From Chitinivibrionales bacterium (GTDB lineage Bacteria > Fibrobacterota > Chitinivibrionia > Chitinivibrionales > JANQEN01): 34,137 bases of DNA. The stretch is from NCBI GenBank assembly GCA_028278335.1, contig JANQEN010000096.1, forward strand, positions 1-34,137, given 5' to 3'. Positions 25,221 to 34,111 of the stretch are shown piece after piece. The translations under genes and the position numbers were made by a program. Within the stretch, counting starts at the first letter, position 1, and each line of letters opens with the position of its first letter. Below the pieces are notes generated by a model, which saw nothing but the letters and a program-made list of their open reading frames with translations, did no database searches and was not told the DNA's origin.

Positions 25221-28172
25221 ATGCTGAACTGTGAACGCAAGCTCCTCCTTTTCATCCTTATTTGGTGCACCACTCTATTGCATGGTGGACCACATTTTAC
25301 TGATTGGCGCGGGTCCCATGCAGGACAAACCGTTTTTAACTTCCTAACACTTCCTGTAAGTGCCAGTCAATTGAGTCAAGGGATCGTCGCCACCCAAGGT
25401 AATGGTGACGCCATGGACAATCCCTTTTTTCCATCGGCCTCAGCCTTTTTATCAAGTTACTCCTTTGGTATTACCCACCTTGAGTGGCTTATGGGCCTTC
25501 GTAAGGAGTATGTTGGTGCCTGTTTTCCGCTCCTTGATCAGGGAACCCTTGGATTTCATTCGCAGGTGTTTACCTTTGGCCAATTCTCCCATGCCCGTGA
25601 TATAGACGAATATGTTTCGGATCCCAAGGCTGGGGAATTCTCTTTAGGTGCATCCTTTGCCCGGCAATTGATTTACCGAGTATTGAGTGTTGGGATTGCC
25701 GCCTCATACATCGAAAGTCGGCTTGATGGTGAGGGTGGTCGCGGTTTTAACTGTACGATTGATTCTCGATACAAACCAACCCAATGGTTGAGTGCTCATA
25801 CCTATGTAAGAAATCTTGGCAGTAAAGTGAAATATAATGCGCTGTTAGAATCACAACCCTTACAGGTTGGCCTTTCTGTTGCCTTGGATGTTCTAAAATT
25901 TAAAGCTGATACCACTGAAAACAGGCGGCCATCCATTGCGCTCTCAACGGGTGTTCAAAAAACGATTGATATGCCTTTGCAGATCGGCACCGGTTTACAT
26001 GTCCAACTCATTAATCAATTTGCCCTTAAAATGGGGTACGAGCACTTCTACGGCCATGACTTCTCTTTGGGTGGTCTCAGCGCCGGTTTTAGTCTTAATG
26101 TCAAACAGTATGGTGTTGATGGTGGTTGGAAGTATCAGTCAGAGGATTTTGGCTCAGTTTGGGCAGCCTCTGTGCGCTACAATACAGAGGAGATGATACC
26201 AAAGACAGCATTGGATTTCTTTAAGATTGCTCTGAGATATTTTAAAAAGAAGCGTTACCGTCCCTGCATTGCCTATGCTAAAAAGGCCCTTCGATTAAAC
26301 CCCAACATGTGGAAGGCACACTCCCTTTTAACCAAGGCACTATCCAATATTCATAGGGAGAGGGGTACCGAGATCGCCCTTATTTACACCGGTAATGTCC
26401 AGGGACAATGCGCTCCCCTATTGGTAAAGGGACTCACCATGGGAGGGCTGGCACGAACTAAAACCGCGATTATGCAGACCCAAGAGGAGTATCCCTTACA
26501 CCTCACCATCGATGCTGGTAATATGCTCACCAATTCAATCTCGCTTGCCAAGGCCATGGTTGTTGATAGGTACTTCCGAAACATTGACTATGACGTAGCC
26601 TGCATCGGTTCAGGTGAAGTTCTGTTTGATGTTCCTGGCCACTGTAAAGAGGGCTCAACTAAAACTACACCGTTTTTATGCAAGAACTATTCAAAGGAGT
26701 TTGAAAGTTCCTTCATAGACTACAAAATCATTTCGAAGGGTAAGTATTCTATCGCCCTTATCTATGCAGCAACAAACATGATGCTGCAAAGTGACACCTC
26801 CAATATCTCCCATTTAGCAACAACAACAAAATTGATCCAGCAGGTGCAATCGAGTAGAATTCGCCTCTGTCATCTGCGTATTCTAGTGGTCGATGACACC
26901 TGGAAAAATATCCAATACTATGCTAAAAACGTACCCTTGGTAGACCTCATCTTTTGCAATAGCTTACAACAACACTTTGAAACGCCTATGCTTGTAGAAT
27001 CGATTCCTATTTTTTCAGCTGGCCAGTTAGGAAAATACCTAGGCGTGGTTGAGCTTCGCTTTAATCAACGGAAAAAACTATCCTCCTATCTTAATAAGCT
27101 CATCCCCATTACCGATGAAATCGCTCCAGATCCTGCGATTGAAGCGATGGTCAACAAGATCACCCTTGATCCTACCATTGACACCAATGCTGTGGCTGCT
27201 AACGCTATGCACACCGGCGTGATAGAGGGAGTGTTCCCCTTTGTTTCCGATCGAGTTGGACAGGCAACCGTTCATCTTAAGATAATGAAAAAGCAGTATG
27301 AATTTCCTTTGACACCGGACTCTGTACATTGTTTCCACCCGGAGATTTCCTTTGTAAATAGATCAATTATGTACCTCGCTGATCATCCTAATAAGCCAGG
27401 CACCTCACTGATGATCATGGATTTGGCAGCATCAAAGCGCTCATCCTTGGATGTTGGTGGCTCTGTAAAGGAAGCGCTTTTTACACCCGATGAAAAATGG
27501 ATCTACGCCTCGGTCATAAAGAGTGGAGAAACACAAAGCGATATTTATCGTATACATCCGGGAGGTAGTGAGCCACAACCAATTATCACCTGGCAGGACG
27601 GCTCCGAGCAGGATATCTCCTTCTCCTCTGATGGCATTAATATGCTCTATACCAGCAATCGTGATGGTACAAAGCAGGTGTATATCAGCGACATAATGGG
27701 AAACACGCCATTGCGGTTAACCGATGAACTGGTAAACCATAGTCACCCCCGTTTCTCACCGGACAATCAATCTATTGCCTTTTTATCACAAAAAAGTAAT
27801 ATCACCAATGCAAATGACCTTTGGGTGTATAATCGAAAGGACGGCAACCTGAGGCGTTTGACCAAAAATGCCGGTGTTCAACATTTTTTGTGGCTTGACA
27901 ACAAGGGCACGATACTCTACTCCTCCGGAATCAACCTTTACGACTTTAACACCCTTAATAGTAATACTGGCAAGAACGAAAAATTCATTCAATCTCAAAA
28001 GCCTAAAAACTATAGTGAGTTATACCCAAGACTTATCACGTACAAGAAAGATGAACGGATTATTTATGAGCGGCAATACATTAATGGTGATAAAAAGGTC
28101 TATTGGGTAAAAAAAGACGGCACTGATGATCGACAGGTGATCATTGATCGCGGTAACAGTTGGCTTAGATAA
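25221..28172 (+). CDS. outer-membrane PorV-like barrel / TPR / 5'-nucleotidase-like / TolB-propeller fusion
   Basis: A 983-residue multidomain exported protein. Residues 1-22 form a signal peptide. About 25-325 look like a PorV/UPF0164-type outer-membrane beta barrel (repeated GVGxxF-like strands, NPFFPSASAFLSS). About 330-385 contain a TPR-like helical hairpin (KIALRYFKKKRYRPCIAYAKKALRLNP). About 385-625 resemble the N-terminal metallophosphatase domain of the UshA/5'-nucleotidase family (ALIYTGNVQGQCAP, GGLARTKTAI, LTIDAGNML). About 700-983 are TolB/PD40-type propeller repeats (FTPDEKWIYASV, FSSDGINMLYTSNRDG, FSPDNQSIAFLSQ). Metal-ligand residues of the phosphatase motifs are replaced. AAAGGA lies a few bases before the ATG. 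A role in sensing or organising the cell surface is possible; no specific function can be given. It overlaps the Smr gene tail by eight bases. Confidence 0.75.
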   Translation: MLNCERKLLLFILIWCTTLLHGGPHFTDWRGSHAGQTVFNFLTLPVSASQLSQGIVATQGNGDAMDNPFFPSASAFLSSYSFGITHLEWLMGLRKEYVGACFPLLDQGTLGFHSQVFTFGQFSHARDIDEYVSDPKAGEFSLGASFARQLIYRVLSVGIAASYIESRLDGEGGRGFNCTIDSRYKPTQWLSAHTYVRNLGSKVKYNALLESQPLQVGLSVALDVLKFKADTTENRRPSIALSTGVQKTIDMPLQIGTGLHVQLINQFALKMGYEHFYGHDFSLGGLSAGFSLNVKQYGVDGGWKYQSEDFGSVWAASVRYNTEEMIPKTALDFFKIALRYFKKKRYRPCIAYAKKALRLNPNMWKAHSLLTKALSNIHRERGTEIALIYTGNVQGQCAPLLVKGLTMGGLARTKTAIMQTQEEYPLHLTIDAGNMLTNSISLAKAMVVDRYFRNIDYDVACIGSGEVLFDVPGHCKEGSTKTTPFLCKNYSKEFESSFIDYKIISKGKYSIALIYAATNMMLQSDTSNISHLATTTKLIQQVQSSRIRLCHLRILVVDDTWKNIQYYAKNVPLVDLIFCNSLQQHFETPMLVESIPIFSAGQLGKYLGVVELRFNQRKKLSSYLNKLIPITDEIAPDPAIEAMVNKITLDPTIDTNAVAANAMHTGVIEGVFPFVSDRVGQATVHLKIMKKQYEFPLTPDSVHCFHPEISFVNRSIMYLADHPNKPGTSLMIMDLAASKRSSLDVGGSVKEALFTPDEKWIYASVIKSGETQSDIYRIHPGGSEPQPIITWQDGSEQDISFSSDGINMLYTSNRDGTKQVYISDIMGNTPLRLTDELVNHSHPRFSPDNQSIAFLSQKSNITNANDLWVYNRKDGNLRRLTKNAGVQHFLWLDNKGTILYSSGINLYDFNTLNSNTGKNEKFIQSQKPKNYSELYPRLITYKKDERIIYERQYINGDKKVYWVKKDGTDDRQVIIDRGNSWLR

Positions 28173-28554
28173 GCCGAATGATGGTGGCTCCCTCACCGCC
28201 ATTACGGGGGATATCAGCGCGATAATCCCGTATATAGGAAGACAACTCTTTTTCAAGCATTGAGCGTACAAGCTTTTTTAATACCGGTCCCTGGCTTGGG
28301 TCAGAGTGATGACCAACGCCATGAATTACTCGAATTTTTCTATAGCCATCTCGTTTAGCCTTGTGTAGTGCATTTCGTAGAGCGCTTGTTGCTTCCTGTG
28401 CACGCTTCCCATGAAGGTCAACAACTTTTATGTTTTCCCGACTCCCCTTTTGAACAGATCTCTTTTTCCTTTTCCGAGCGCTTTCACCATCCTTATCCTC
28501 TATGCCATGGACATCTATATAGTTTAGTATTTCTTTGGACTTCTCATTTTCCAT
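28165..28554 (-). CDS. Smr-domain protein
   Basis: A 129-residue protein: a charged, lysine/arginine-rich N-terminal part (to about 42), then an Smr domain (about 43-129) with the DLHG motif at 46-49 and VIHGVGHHS in the middle, ending GEGATIIRLI. Smr domains act as nucleases or nucleic acid binders, as at the C-terminus of MutS2, and in small proteins such as this one. It follows the aminopeptidase gene by twelve bases without a clear binding site and ends within the tail of the convergent fusion gene. Confidence 0.85.
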   Translation of the reverse strand: MENEKSKEILNYIDVHGIEDKDGESARKRKKRSVQKGSRENIKVVDLHGKRAQEATSALRNALHKAKRDGYRKIRVIHGVGHHSDPSQGPVLKKLVRSMLEKELSSYIRDYRADIPRNGGEGATIIRLI

Positions 28555-28566
28555 TGTGTCAACTCG

Positions 28567-29532
28567 TTATTTTTTTATCGTCACAAAGGCACCATGATCC
28601 ATCCAGAGCCTATCATCTAACCAAACGCTGGGATTTCGCATCACCCCATCCAAATGGATAGGTACATTAACCGTGCCACCTAAGGAGGCATTATTGCCAA
28701 AGGCAATATGAATCGTTCCTTTTACCTTTTCATCTTCTAAAATATTACCACTCAATGTGGCTGTCTCTAAGGTGCCAACACCAAATTCAGCAATATTTCG
28801 TGCATCATTGCCATAGACGGTAAAGGCGTTTCTAAGAAAGGTAGCACAGGGGTGACGTGAAACTGTACAGACTTCACCCTTTTTCACTACCACACTAAAG
28901 GGCTCCTTAAGTAGTCCTTCCGAAGGAAAGGAGCCATCAAAGACCAGAGTGCCCTCGGCAGTTCCCTCTAAGGGTGCCAAACAGGCTTCACCGGCCGGCA
29001 GATTTCCCGATGCACCAGGCGTATTAATAAGTCCATCATCAGCGTGGGCGTGTCTACCTCCGGTTTCAAAGGAGAAGTCAGTTCCCGCCTCTGAGGTAAC
29101 TCGGATCTTCTTTACTGAGGATAATTGGGCAGCCACATTGCGGGTATAGGTGCCAAGGCGAGCCCAATCAGTGCGCATGGTCCGACAAAACATCTCCCGA
29201 GTAATTCCCGGTAAGGTTGCTATACGAGTCCCCTGTCTCGATGCTTCCCGGCGAGCATTGGTGTGGGAAAGAGATTTGAAGGTTGGCATAACCGCCACGT
29301 CAAATTGTCCAAACCACGATCCAACCGGTGCTGGTGGCTCATTGCCGTCCTCTTTACGGGGGGCAATCTGTACCAATACAGCCTCTTTACAAAGCTTTCG
29401 TCCAACCTCCCAAAAGGCCTGACCAATTTCATGGGTTGGAGGATCACAAACGACCAGCAATTGCTCACGACGGGCAAGCAAGAGGCAATCGGTCAAGGCG
29501 ATCTCTGCACAGGCTTTTATCTCATTCCACAT
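28567..29532 (-). CDS. M29-type (AmpS-like) metallo-aminopeptidase
   Basis: A 321-residue protein of the M29/AmpS-like aminopeptidase group, which removes N-terminal amino acids using two metal ions. Visible metal-binding motifs are NLPAGEACLAPLEGTAEG (Glu), AEFGVGTLE (Glu), GTIHIAFGNN (His) and PIHLDGVMR (His and Asp). It is shorter than the ~410-residue thermophilic AmpS, but a short form of about 320 residues is common. The start overlaps the tgt end by 11 bases, indicating co-translation. Cytoplasmic; a housekeeping role in peptide turnover is likely. Confidence 0.85.
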   Translation of the reverse strand: MWNEIKACAEIALTDCLLLARREQLLVVCDPPTHEIGQAFWEVGRKLCKEAVLVQIAPRKEDGNEPPAPVGSWFGQFDVAVMPTFKSLSHTNARREASRQGTRIATLPGITREMFCRTMRTDWARLGTYTRNVAAQLSSVKKIRVTSEAGTDFSFETGGRHAHADDGLINTPGASGNLPAGEACLAPLEGTAEGTLVFDGSFPSEGLLKEPFSVVVKKGEVCTVSRHPCATFLRNAFTVYGNDARNIAEFGVGTLETATLSGNILEDEKVKGTIHIAFGNNASLGGTVNVPIHLDGVMRNPSVWLDDRLWMDHGAFVTIKK

Positions 29533-30679
29533 TACTATTTTTTGCTTTCATTTGGCGTAAGGTTTCCTCTTTCCATTGCTTAAAAGTACCCTCAGCAATA
29601 GTCCTTTGTGCTTGGGTTACCAAATCCATATAAAAATGAATATTGTGCAGCGTTAAAAGTCGTATTGCCAAGATCTCACCGGCCATGTAGATATGCCGAA
29701 GATAGGCACGACTAAAATTCTGACAGGTATAGCAGGTACAGGATCGATCAATGGGATTATCAAAGTCCTTAGTATGACAGGCATTTCGAATGTTCACCTT
29801 ACCTTGCCAGGTAAAGATAGAGCCGTTTCTGCCATTTCGTGTAGGCAAGACACAATCAAACATATCCACACCACGTTCTATACACTCTAAAATATCATGG
29901 GGAAATCCAACACCCATTAAATAAACCGGTTTGCTTTGGGGAAGAAGCTTTGCAGTAAAGGCAACCGTATCATACATATCGGCAATTGCCTCTCCCACAG
30001 CTAACCCACCAATGGCATATCCGGGAAGATCCATAGCTACTAACTCTTTGGCACATTTTTCTCGCAATTCCGGAATGGTACTTCCCTGAACTATCGCAAA
30101 AAGTGCTTGGGGATAGCCAAAATGAAAGGGCAGGACTGCATGCTTCTCAACACAGCGCGAAGCCCAGGCAATGGTGCGGTCAACAGCCTTGGCAATTGCC
30201 TCCGGTGAGGCCTTTGCTGGAGGGCATTCGTCAAACATCATGATAATGTCTGCACCAAGATTATGTTCGATCTCCATGACTGTTTCTGGTGAGAAAAAAT
30301 GGCGAGAGCCATCAATGTGGGATTGGAACCACACCCCTTCATCGGAAATGGAGGAGATATCTCTGAGACTAAATACCTGGAAGCCACCGCTATCAGTGAG
30401 TATTGCTCGATCCCAGCTTTCAAAGGCATGCAATCCACCAGCCTCTTTAACAATCTCATCTCCAGGGCGAAGGTGAAGGTGGTAGGTGTTGGCAAGAATA
30501 ATTTTACTCTCACACTCCTTCAGTTCCTGTGGTGAGAGTGATTTTACTGTAGCTTGGGTACCAACAGGCATGAAAATCGGCGTTGGAATGGCGCCGTGGG
30601 GAGTCTGTAACACTCCAGTGCGGGCCGCACTGTGGGAATCTGTATGAGTAACTTCAAAGGTAAAGGGTTCTTTAGACAT
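29522..30679 (-). CDS. tgt: queuine tRNA-ribosyltransferase (TGT)
   Basis: TGT swaps guanine 34 for the queuosine precursor preQ1 in GUN-anticodon tRNAs. The 385-residue barrel protein has ILTDSGGFQVFSL with the catalytic Asp (D96), GVGFPHDILECIERGVDMFDCVLPTR with the second Asp, and the zinc motif CTCYTCQNFSRAYLRHI with a later His (TLHNIHFYM). GGAG lies four bases before the ATG. The gene is between a PP-loop tRNA-thiolation-like gene and the aminopeptidase, on one strand. No queuosine-synthesis genes (queA, queC-E) appear in the window. Confidence 0.97.
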   Translation of the reverse strand: MSKEPFTFEVTHTDSHSAARTGVLQTPHGAIPTPIFMPVGTQATVKSLSPQELKECESKIILANTYHLHLRPGDEIVKEAGGLHAFESWDRAILTDSGGFQVFSLRDISSISDEGVWFQSHIDGSRHFFSPETVMEIEHNLGADIIMMFDECPPAKASPEAIAKAVDRTIAWASRCVEKHAVLPFHFGYPQALFAIVQGSTIPELREKCAKELVAMDLPGYAIGGLAVGEAIADMYDTVAFTAKLLPQSKPVYLMGVGFPHDILECIERGVDMFDCVLPTRNGRNGSIFTWQGKVNIRNACHTKDFDNPIDRSCTCYTCQNFSRAYLRHIYMAGEILAIRLLTLHNIHFYMDLVTQAQRTIAEGTFKQWKEETLRQMKAKNSNVE

Positions 30680-30710
30680 GCTTCTCCATCATGGTGTTGT
30701 ACCACTATCT

Positions 30711-31697
30711 CTAAATGCGTACTGTTTCGCAAAGCTCCTCACTGGCAGGAGCAACCGATACCTCTCGGCTTGTACCATCTTTTACAATTTTTACTAGGGC
30801 TGTTGCTTCTGTTCTTGCCCGTGAGTAACGGGCTAAAAGGGAGGCTGATTTTTGTAAAGCCTCTTCAGAACAGCTACCTCGTATCAGTCCGCTGGGGCCA
30901 GTGATCTCTGCCATTTCCATGAGCACGTCATTCTTCTCTGCAAGCTTCTCTAAAACATCATTTTCACCTTGAAAGCGACCTATTATTGCCCGACACTCTG
31001 GATCGATCCTAAAGTGACGGCCATAGGCACAGAGTTTAAAATCGCTCAACGAGAGGTCACCCTGTCTGGTTCTTAATTCATCAAACCGTTTTGACACCTC
31101 TTCTTCAGTAAGAACACACCCACCTGCAGGTGCTGCATGCTTTAGGTTATGTTGCTTGGCATAGGCAAGCTGCTCTTTTCTGCTTCGCCCACTAATACCA
31201 AGAAGCGTGCTTCTATCAATCCACCCCTTTTGCTCAGGGATCGTAGGCTCTAAGAGCTGTGCACAAAGAGGGCGGACCAGCAGTCCGGCAAACCCACACT
31301 TCTCTTCGATCATGCCCAAACACTCTTTACGTTGTGACATAGGGCGCTGCCCCATGACTTCGCCAGTAACAATAAAGGAGGCACCAATCTCCTGCATAAT
31401 CGTAAATGCCTTTTGCAAACGATGAATGCGACAGTCTATACAGGGATTGGCATGTTTGCCATAACCAAAATCGGGATTCGAGACCATTGCTAAAAACTCC
31501 TCACCCTCCTCCTCGATTCGCAGGGGAACACCCAGAGCATCAGCATAGCCTTTAATGCCAGCATGTTCAAAATCGAGGTGTGACTGAAAGGGGAGCACAA
31601 AATGGAGTGCTACAACCTCCAGGTTCTGCTGCTGCATAAGATGAACCGCAATGGTACTATCCAATCCACCGGAAAACATTACAATACATTTTTTCAT
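30711..31697 (-). CDS. PP-loop ATPase, ThiI/MnmA-like (putative tRNA thiolation protein)
   Basis: A 328-residue protein with the N-terminal ATP-binding PP-loop SGGLDS (residues 9-14), a GKHANPCIDCRIH motif (two Cys at 86 and 89), FIVTGEVMGQRPMSQRK and PAGGCVLTEEEVSKRF. This motif set is shared with a group often annotated as putative tRNA 2-thiouridylase or ThiI. Enzymes with this fold adenylate tRNA bases before sulfur insertion. The CxxC pair suggests sulfur handling. The C-terminal third (about 230-328) is a separate region with no strong match I can name. AGGA lies about five bases before the ATG, and the gene follows asnS by seven bases. Actual substrate uncertain. Confidence 0.75.
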   Translation of the reverse strand: MKKCIVMFSGGLDSTIAVHLMQQQNLEVVALHFVLPFQSHLDFEHAGIKGYADALGVPLRIEEEGEEFLAMVSNPDFGYGKHANPCIDCRIHRLQKAFTIMQEIGASFIVTGEVMGQRPMSQRKECLGMIEEKCGFAGLLVRPLCAQLLEPTIPEQKGWIDRSTLLGISGRSRKEQLAYAKQHNLKHAAPAGGCVLTEEEVSKRFDELRTRQGDLSLSDFKLCAYGRHFRIDPECRAIIGRFQGENDVLEKLAEKNDVLMEMAEITGPSGLIRGSCSEEALQKSASLLARYSRARTEATALVKIVKDGTSREVSVAPASEELCETVRI

Positions 31698-31704
31698 AGC
31701 AATC

Positions 31705-33093
31705 CTAAAACTCAGCGTTGCCCGGTGTGCGGGGAAAGGGGATAATATCGCGAATATTTTTCATACCTGTGACGAGTAACATGAGCCGTTCAAAACCCAA
31801 ACCAAAGCCAGAATGCGGCACACCACCAAATTTTCGTAGGTCAAGATACCACCAGTAGTCCTTTGCGTCAAGTCCACACTCTTCAATACGATTGACCAAT
31901 ACATCATGACGATCTTCACGCTCCGAACCACCGATGAGCTCACCAATATTGGGAACCAATACATCCATGGCACCGACCGTGTTGTCATCATCATTAAGGC
32001 GCATGTAGAAAGCTTTGATTGACTTGGGATAATCATAAAGGATAACCGGCTTTTTAAAGACAACCTCACTGAGGTAGCGCTCATGCTCGGTTTGAATATC
32101 CGAACCCCACTGCACCTTGTATTCAAATTTGTCATTATTCTTTTCTAATTCTTTGATTGCCTCTGTATAGGTGAGACGCTCAAAGGAGTTATTAGCAATA
32201 TTCTCCAATACCTGGATCAAGGTGGTATCAACCCGAAGATTAAAGAACTCCACATCGTCACTGTTTTTTTCTAAGGCCCACTTGGCAAGATAGCGAACCA
32301 TATCCTCGGCTAGGTCCATATTATCGGTAAGACGGGCAAAGGCAACCTCTGGCTCGACCATCCAAAACTCGGCAAGGTGGCGAGGTGTATTAGAATTCTC
32401 TGCACGGAAGGTTGGTCCAAAGGTATAGACACTCCCCATGGAAAGAGCATATATTTCGGCTTCTAACTGTCCACTCACCGTGAGCATAGCCTGCTTATGA
32501 AAGAAATCCTTGGAGAAGTCAATCTTCCCCTCTTCGTTTTTAGGAAGGTTCATGAGGTCTAAGGTTGACACACAGAACATTTCACCGGCACCCTCACAAT
32601 CACTGGTTGTAATGATGGGTGTGTGTACATAATAAAAATCACGTTCCTGAAAAAAGGAGTGTACGGCAAAACTCATGGAGCTACGCATGCGAGATACCGC
32701 ACCCAAAGCATTGGTGCGCGGTCGCAAATGGGCAATCTCCCGTAGAAACTCAAAGGAGTGACGTTTTTTTTGTAAGGGAAAGGTATCGGGAGCAATATTG
32801 TAAACCGTTACCTTTTTTGCTTGCATCTCAACACTCTGGCCCTTACCAGGTGACTCCACCAAAACACCTTCAACAGTGACGCTACTGCCGGTGGTTACCT
32901 TTTGGATTTCATCGCTATAGTTTTCTAAGGAACTATCAGCAACAACCTGAAGACCTTTTAATGAGGAGCCATCATTCACCTCTAAAAAGGAGAATGTTTT
33001 TGAATCTCTTTTTGTTCTCACCCATCCGGAAATGGTTATTAACTCATCTGAAGCTGCAAGGGTGATCACCTTTTTAATTTTAATTGCTTTCAT
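31705..33093 (-). CDS. asnS: asparaginyl-tRNA synthetase
   Basis: AsnRS charges tRNA-Asn with asparagine. The 462 residues hold an N-terminal anticodon-binding OB-fold ([25 protein letters not shown]), then the class II catalytic domain with motif 2 [21 protein letters not shown] and motif 3 [13 protein letters not shown]. The [17 protein letters not shown] form is the one found in AsnRS rather than AspRS. AGGA lies six to seven bases before the ATG. It heads the block asnS-PP-loop-tgt-aminopeptidase-Smr. A weak minus-strand promoter may lie at about 33135-33165 (TTGTAA and an AT-rich -10), not convincing alone. Confidence 0.97.
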   Translation of the reverse strand: MKAIKIKKVITLAASDELITISGWVRTKRDSKTFSFLEVNDGSSLKGLQVVADSSLENYSDEIQKVTTGSSVTVEGVLVESPGKGQSVEMQAKKVTVYNIAPDTFPLQKKRHSFEFLREIAHLRPRTNALGAVSRMRSSMSFAVHSFFQERDFYYVHTPIITTSDCEGAGEMFCVSTLDLMNLPKNEEGKIDFSKDFFHKQAMLTVSGQLEAEIYALSMGSVYTFGPTFRAENSNTPRHLAEFWMVEPEVAFARLTDNMDLAEDMVRYLAKWALEKNSDDVEFFNLRVDTTLIQVLENIANNSFERLTYTEAIKELEKNNDKFEYKVQWGSDIQTEHERYLSEVVFKKPVILYDYPKSIKAFYMRLNDDDNTVGAMDVLVPNIGELIGGSEREDRHDVLVNRIEECGLDAKDYWWYLDLRKFGGVPHSGFGLGFERLMLLVTGMKNIRDIIPFPRTPGNAEF

Positions 33094-33192
33094 ATCTCAT
33101 CCTACTCTTTTATTATGAACATCATGATTTGAGGTTATAATCTGATCCAATAATGAGTTTACAAGGCAATAAATGGTTACGATAAACAATGC

Positions 33193-33714
33193 CTACTCAC
33201 CATGATAGTCTATCAAGGTTTTGGGATTATATTTTCCCACCTTTTCTGCATAATTGAGAAAGGGCAAACCAATAATTGAAAAAATACCGGCCACTTCCGA
33301 TCCCTGGCGCTCAATCATCTTTGCAACTGCCTCTAAGGTGCCCCCCGTTGCAATAAGATCATCGATTATAAGCCAGCGCTTGTTTGGCGTGAGGTCCTCA
33401 ATATGAATTTCCAAGGTAGCTTCCCCATACTCTAAGGCATAGCTCTCTTCTATAGTCTTACCGGGAAGTTTTCCCTTTTTGCGGGCAAGCACCAGGGGTA
33501 CCTTTTTTGCAAGGGAATAGACTGAACCTAAAAGGAATCCGCGACTCTCAATGGCTATTACACCATCAATCTGTTCACCTTCGTAGGCCTGTATCATTTT
33601 ATCTACAGCAAAGGTGTAGGCCTCAGGATCAGTAAAAATACTCGAGATATCATAAAAAAGGATTCCCGGTTTTGGGAAATCAGGTACCTTACGAATTACC
33701 CTATCTAAATCCAT
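33193..33714 (-). CDS. apt: adenine phosphoribosyltransferase
   Basis: Apt salvages adenine to AMP with PRPP. The 173-residue protein matches the family in length and has KVPDFPKPGILFYDISS near the N-terminus, AIESRGFLLG, LPGKTIEESYALEYG, and the PRPP-binding motif WLIIDDLIATGGTL. AAGGAG lies about eight bases upstream of the ATG. It is 99 bases upstream of asnS on the same strand and may share its transcript, but the gap is long enough for a separate promoter. Confidence 0.97.
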   Translation of the reverse strand: MDLDRVIRKVPDFPKPGILFYDISSIFTDPEAYTFAVDKMIQAYEGEQIDGVIAIESRGFLLGSVYSLAKKVPLVLARKKGKLPGKTIEESYALEYGEATLEIHIEDLTPNKRWLIIDDLIATGGTLEAVAKMIERQGSEVAGIFSIIGLPFLNYAEKVGKYNPKTLIDYHGE

Positions 33715-33933
33715 TGATTCTTCTCCTTAACAAGTAAAATCAGCAAAAATTGTCTATCCAAAAATAAATTGGGCCCCCCTGTTTCTGAAAGAGTATTGCC
33801 TTCTTAATGCTATTTACTGCAGTGATGATCACGATTGTATCAAAATCCAGTTAAAATAAATTTACTCTTCACATTCATTTTGCTATTCAAAATAGTGTGA
33901 AATTAAAGGCATTCACTTTTAAACAATTTTTAC

Positions 33934-34042
33934 CCCCTTCAATCGCACCGCATAGATATTTGGGAGAAGCAAAGATCTGTTCGAGTCCGTAGGGCGAGTT
34001 ATCGAAGCGCCAAATATCTATGCGATAAGGGCGATTGCGGGG
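33934..34042. repeat. large interrupted inverted repeat
   Basis: Perfect 14-base arms at 33950-33963 (GCATAGATATTTGG) and 34010-34023, an outer seven-base pair CAATCGC (33940-33946) with GCGATTG (34031-34037), and an outermost CCCC (33934-33937) with GGGG (34039-34042). The 46-base centre (33964-34009) has no strong fold of its own. It looks like a REP/BIME-like extragenic element or a small structured RNA. Confidence 0.65.
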
Positions 34043-34057
34043 CGGCGTCTTTTGCTT

Positions 34058-34083
34058 ACTTTTCTTCGCTGCAGAAGAAAAGT
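34058..34083. repeat. 10-bp hairpin, TTTTCTTC-type
   Basis: Arms ACTTTTCTTC (34058-34067) and GAAGAAAAGT (34074-34083) pair perfectly around the six-base loop GCTGCA. It follows the large inverted repeat after about 15 bases and is probably part of the same extragenic repeat unit. Confidence 0.6.
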
Positions 34084-34091
34084 CAGGCTGC

Positions 34092-34111
34092 TGTCGGGCA
34101 GTGTCCCGACA
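34092..34111. repeat. 7-bp GC-rich hairpin
   Basis: TGTCGGG (34092-34098) and CCCGACA (34105-34111) pair perfectly around a six-base loop; AATATTTAT follows. It may be a terminator-like or repeat-unit hairpin. There is no gene immediately upstream on the plus strand that it would obviously serve. Confidence 0.5.

Noticed and set aside
28020..28271. 83-codon minus-strand frame at the end of the fusion gene
   Set aside because: It is a shadow of the TolB-repeat region and overlaps the real Smr gene in another frame, with no motif.
33971..33995. tRNA-like T-loop (GTTCGAGTCC)
   Set aside because: The flanking bases do not form the five-base T-stem, and no acceptor, D or anticodon arm can be built around it. 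It is the centre of the inverted repeat.
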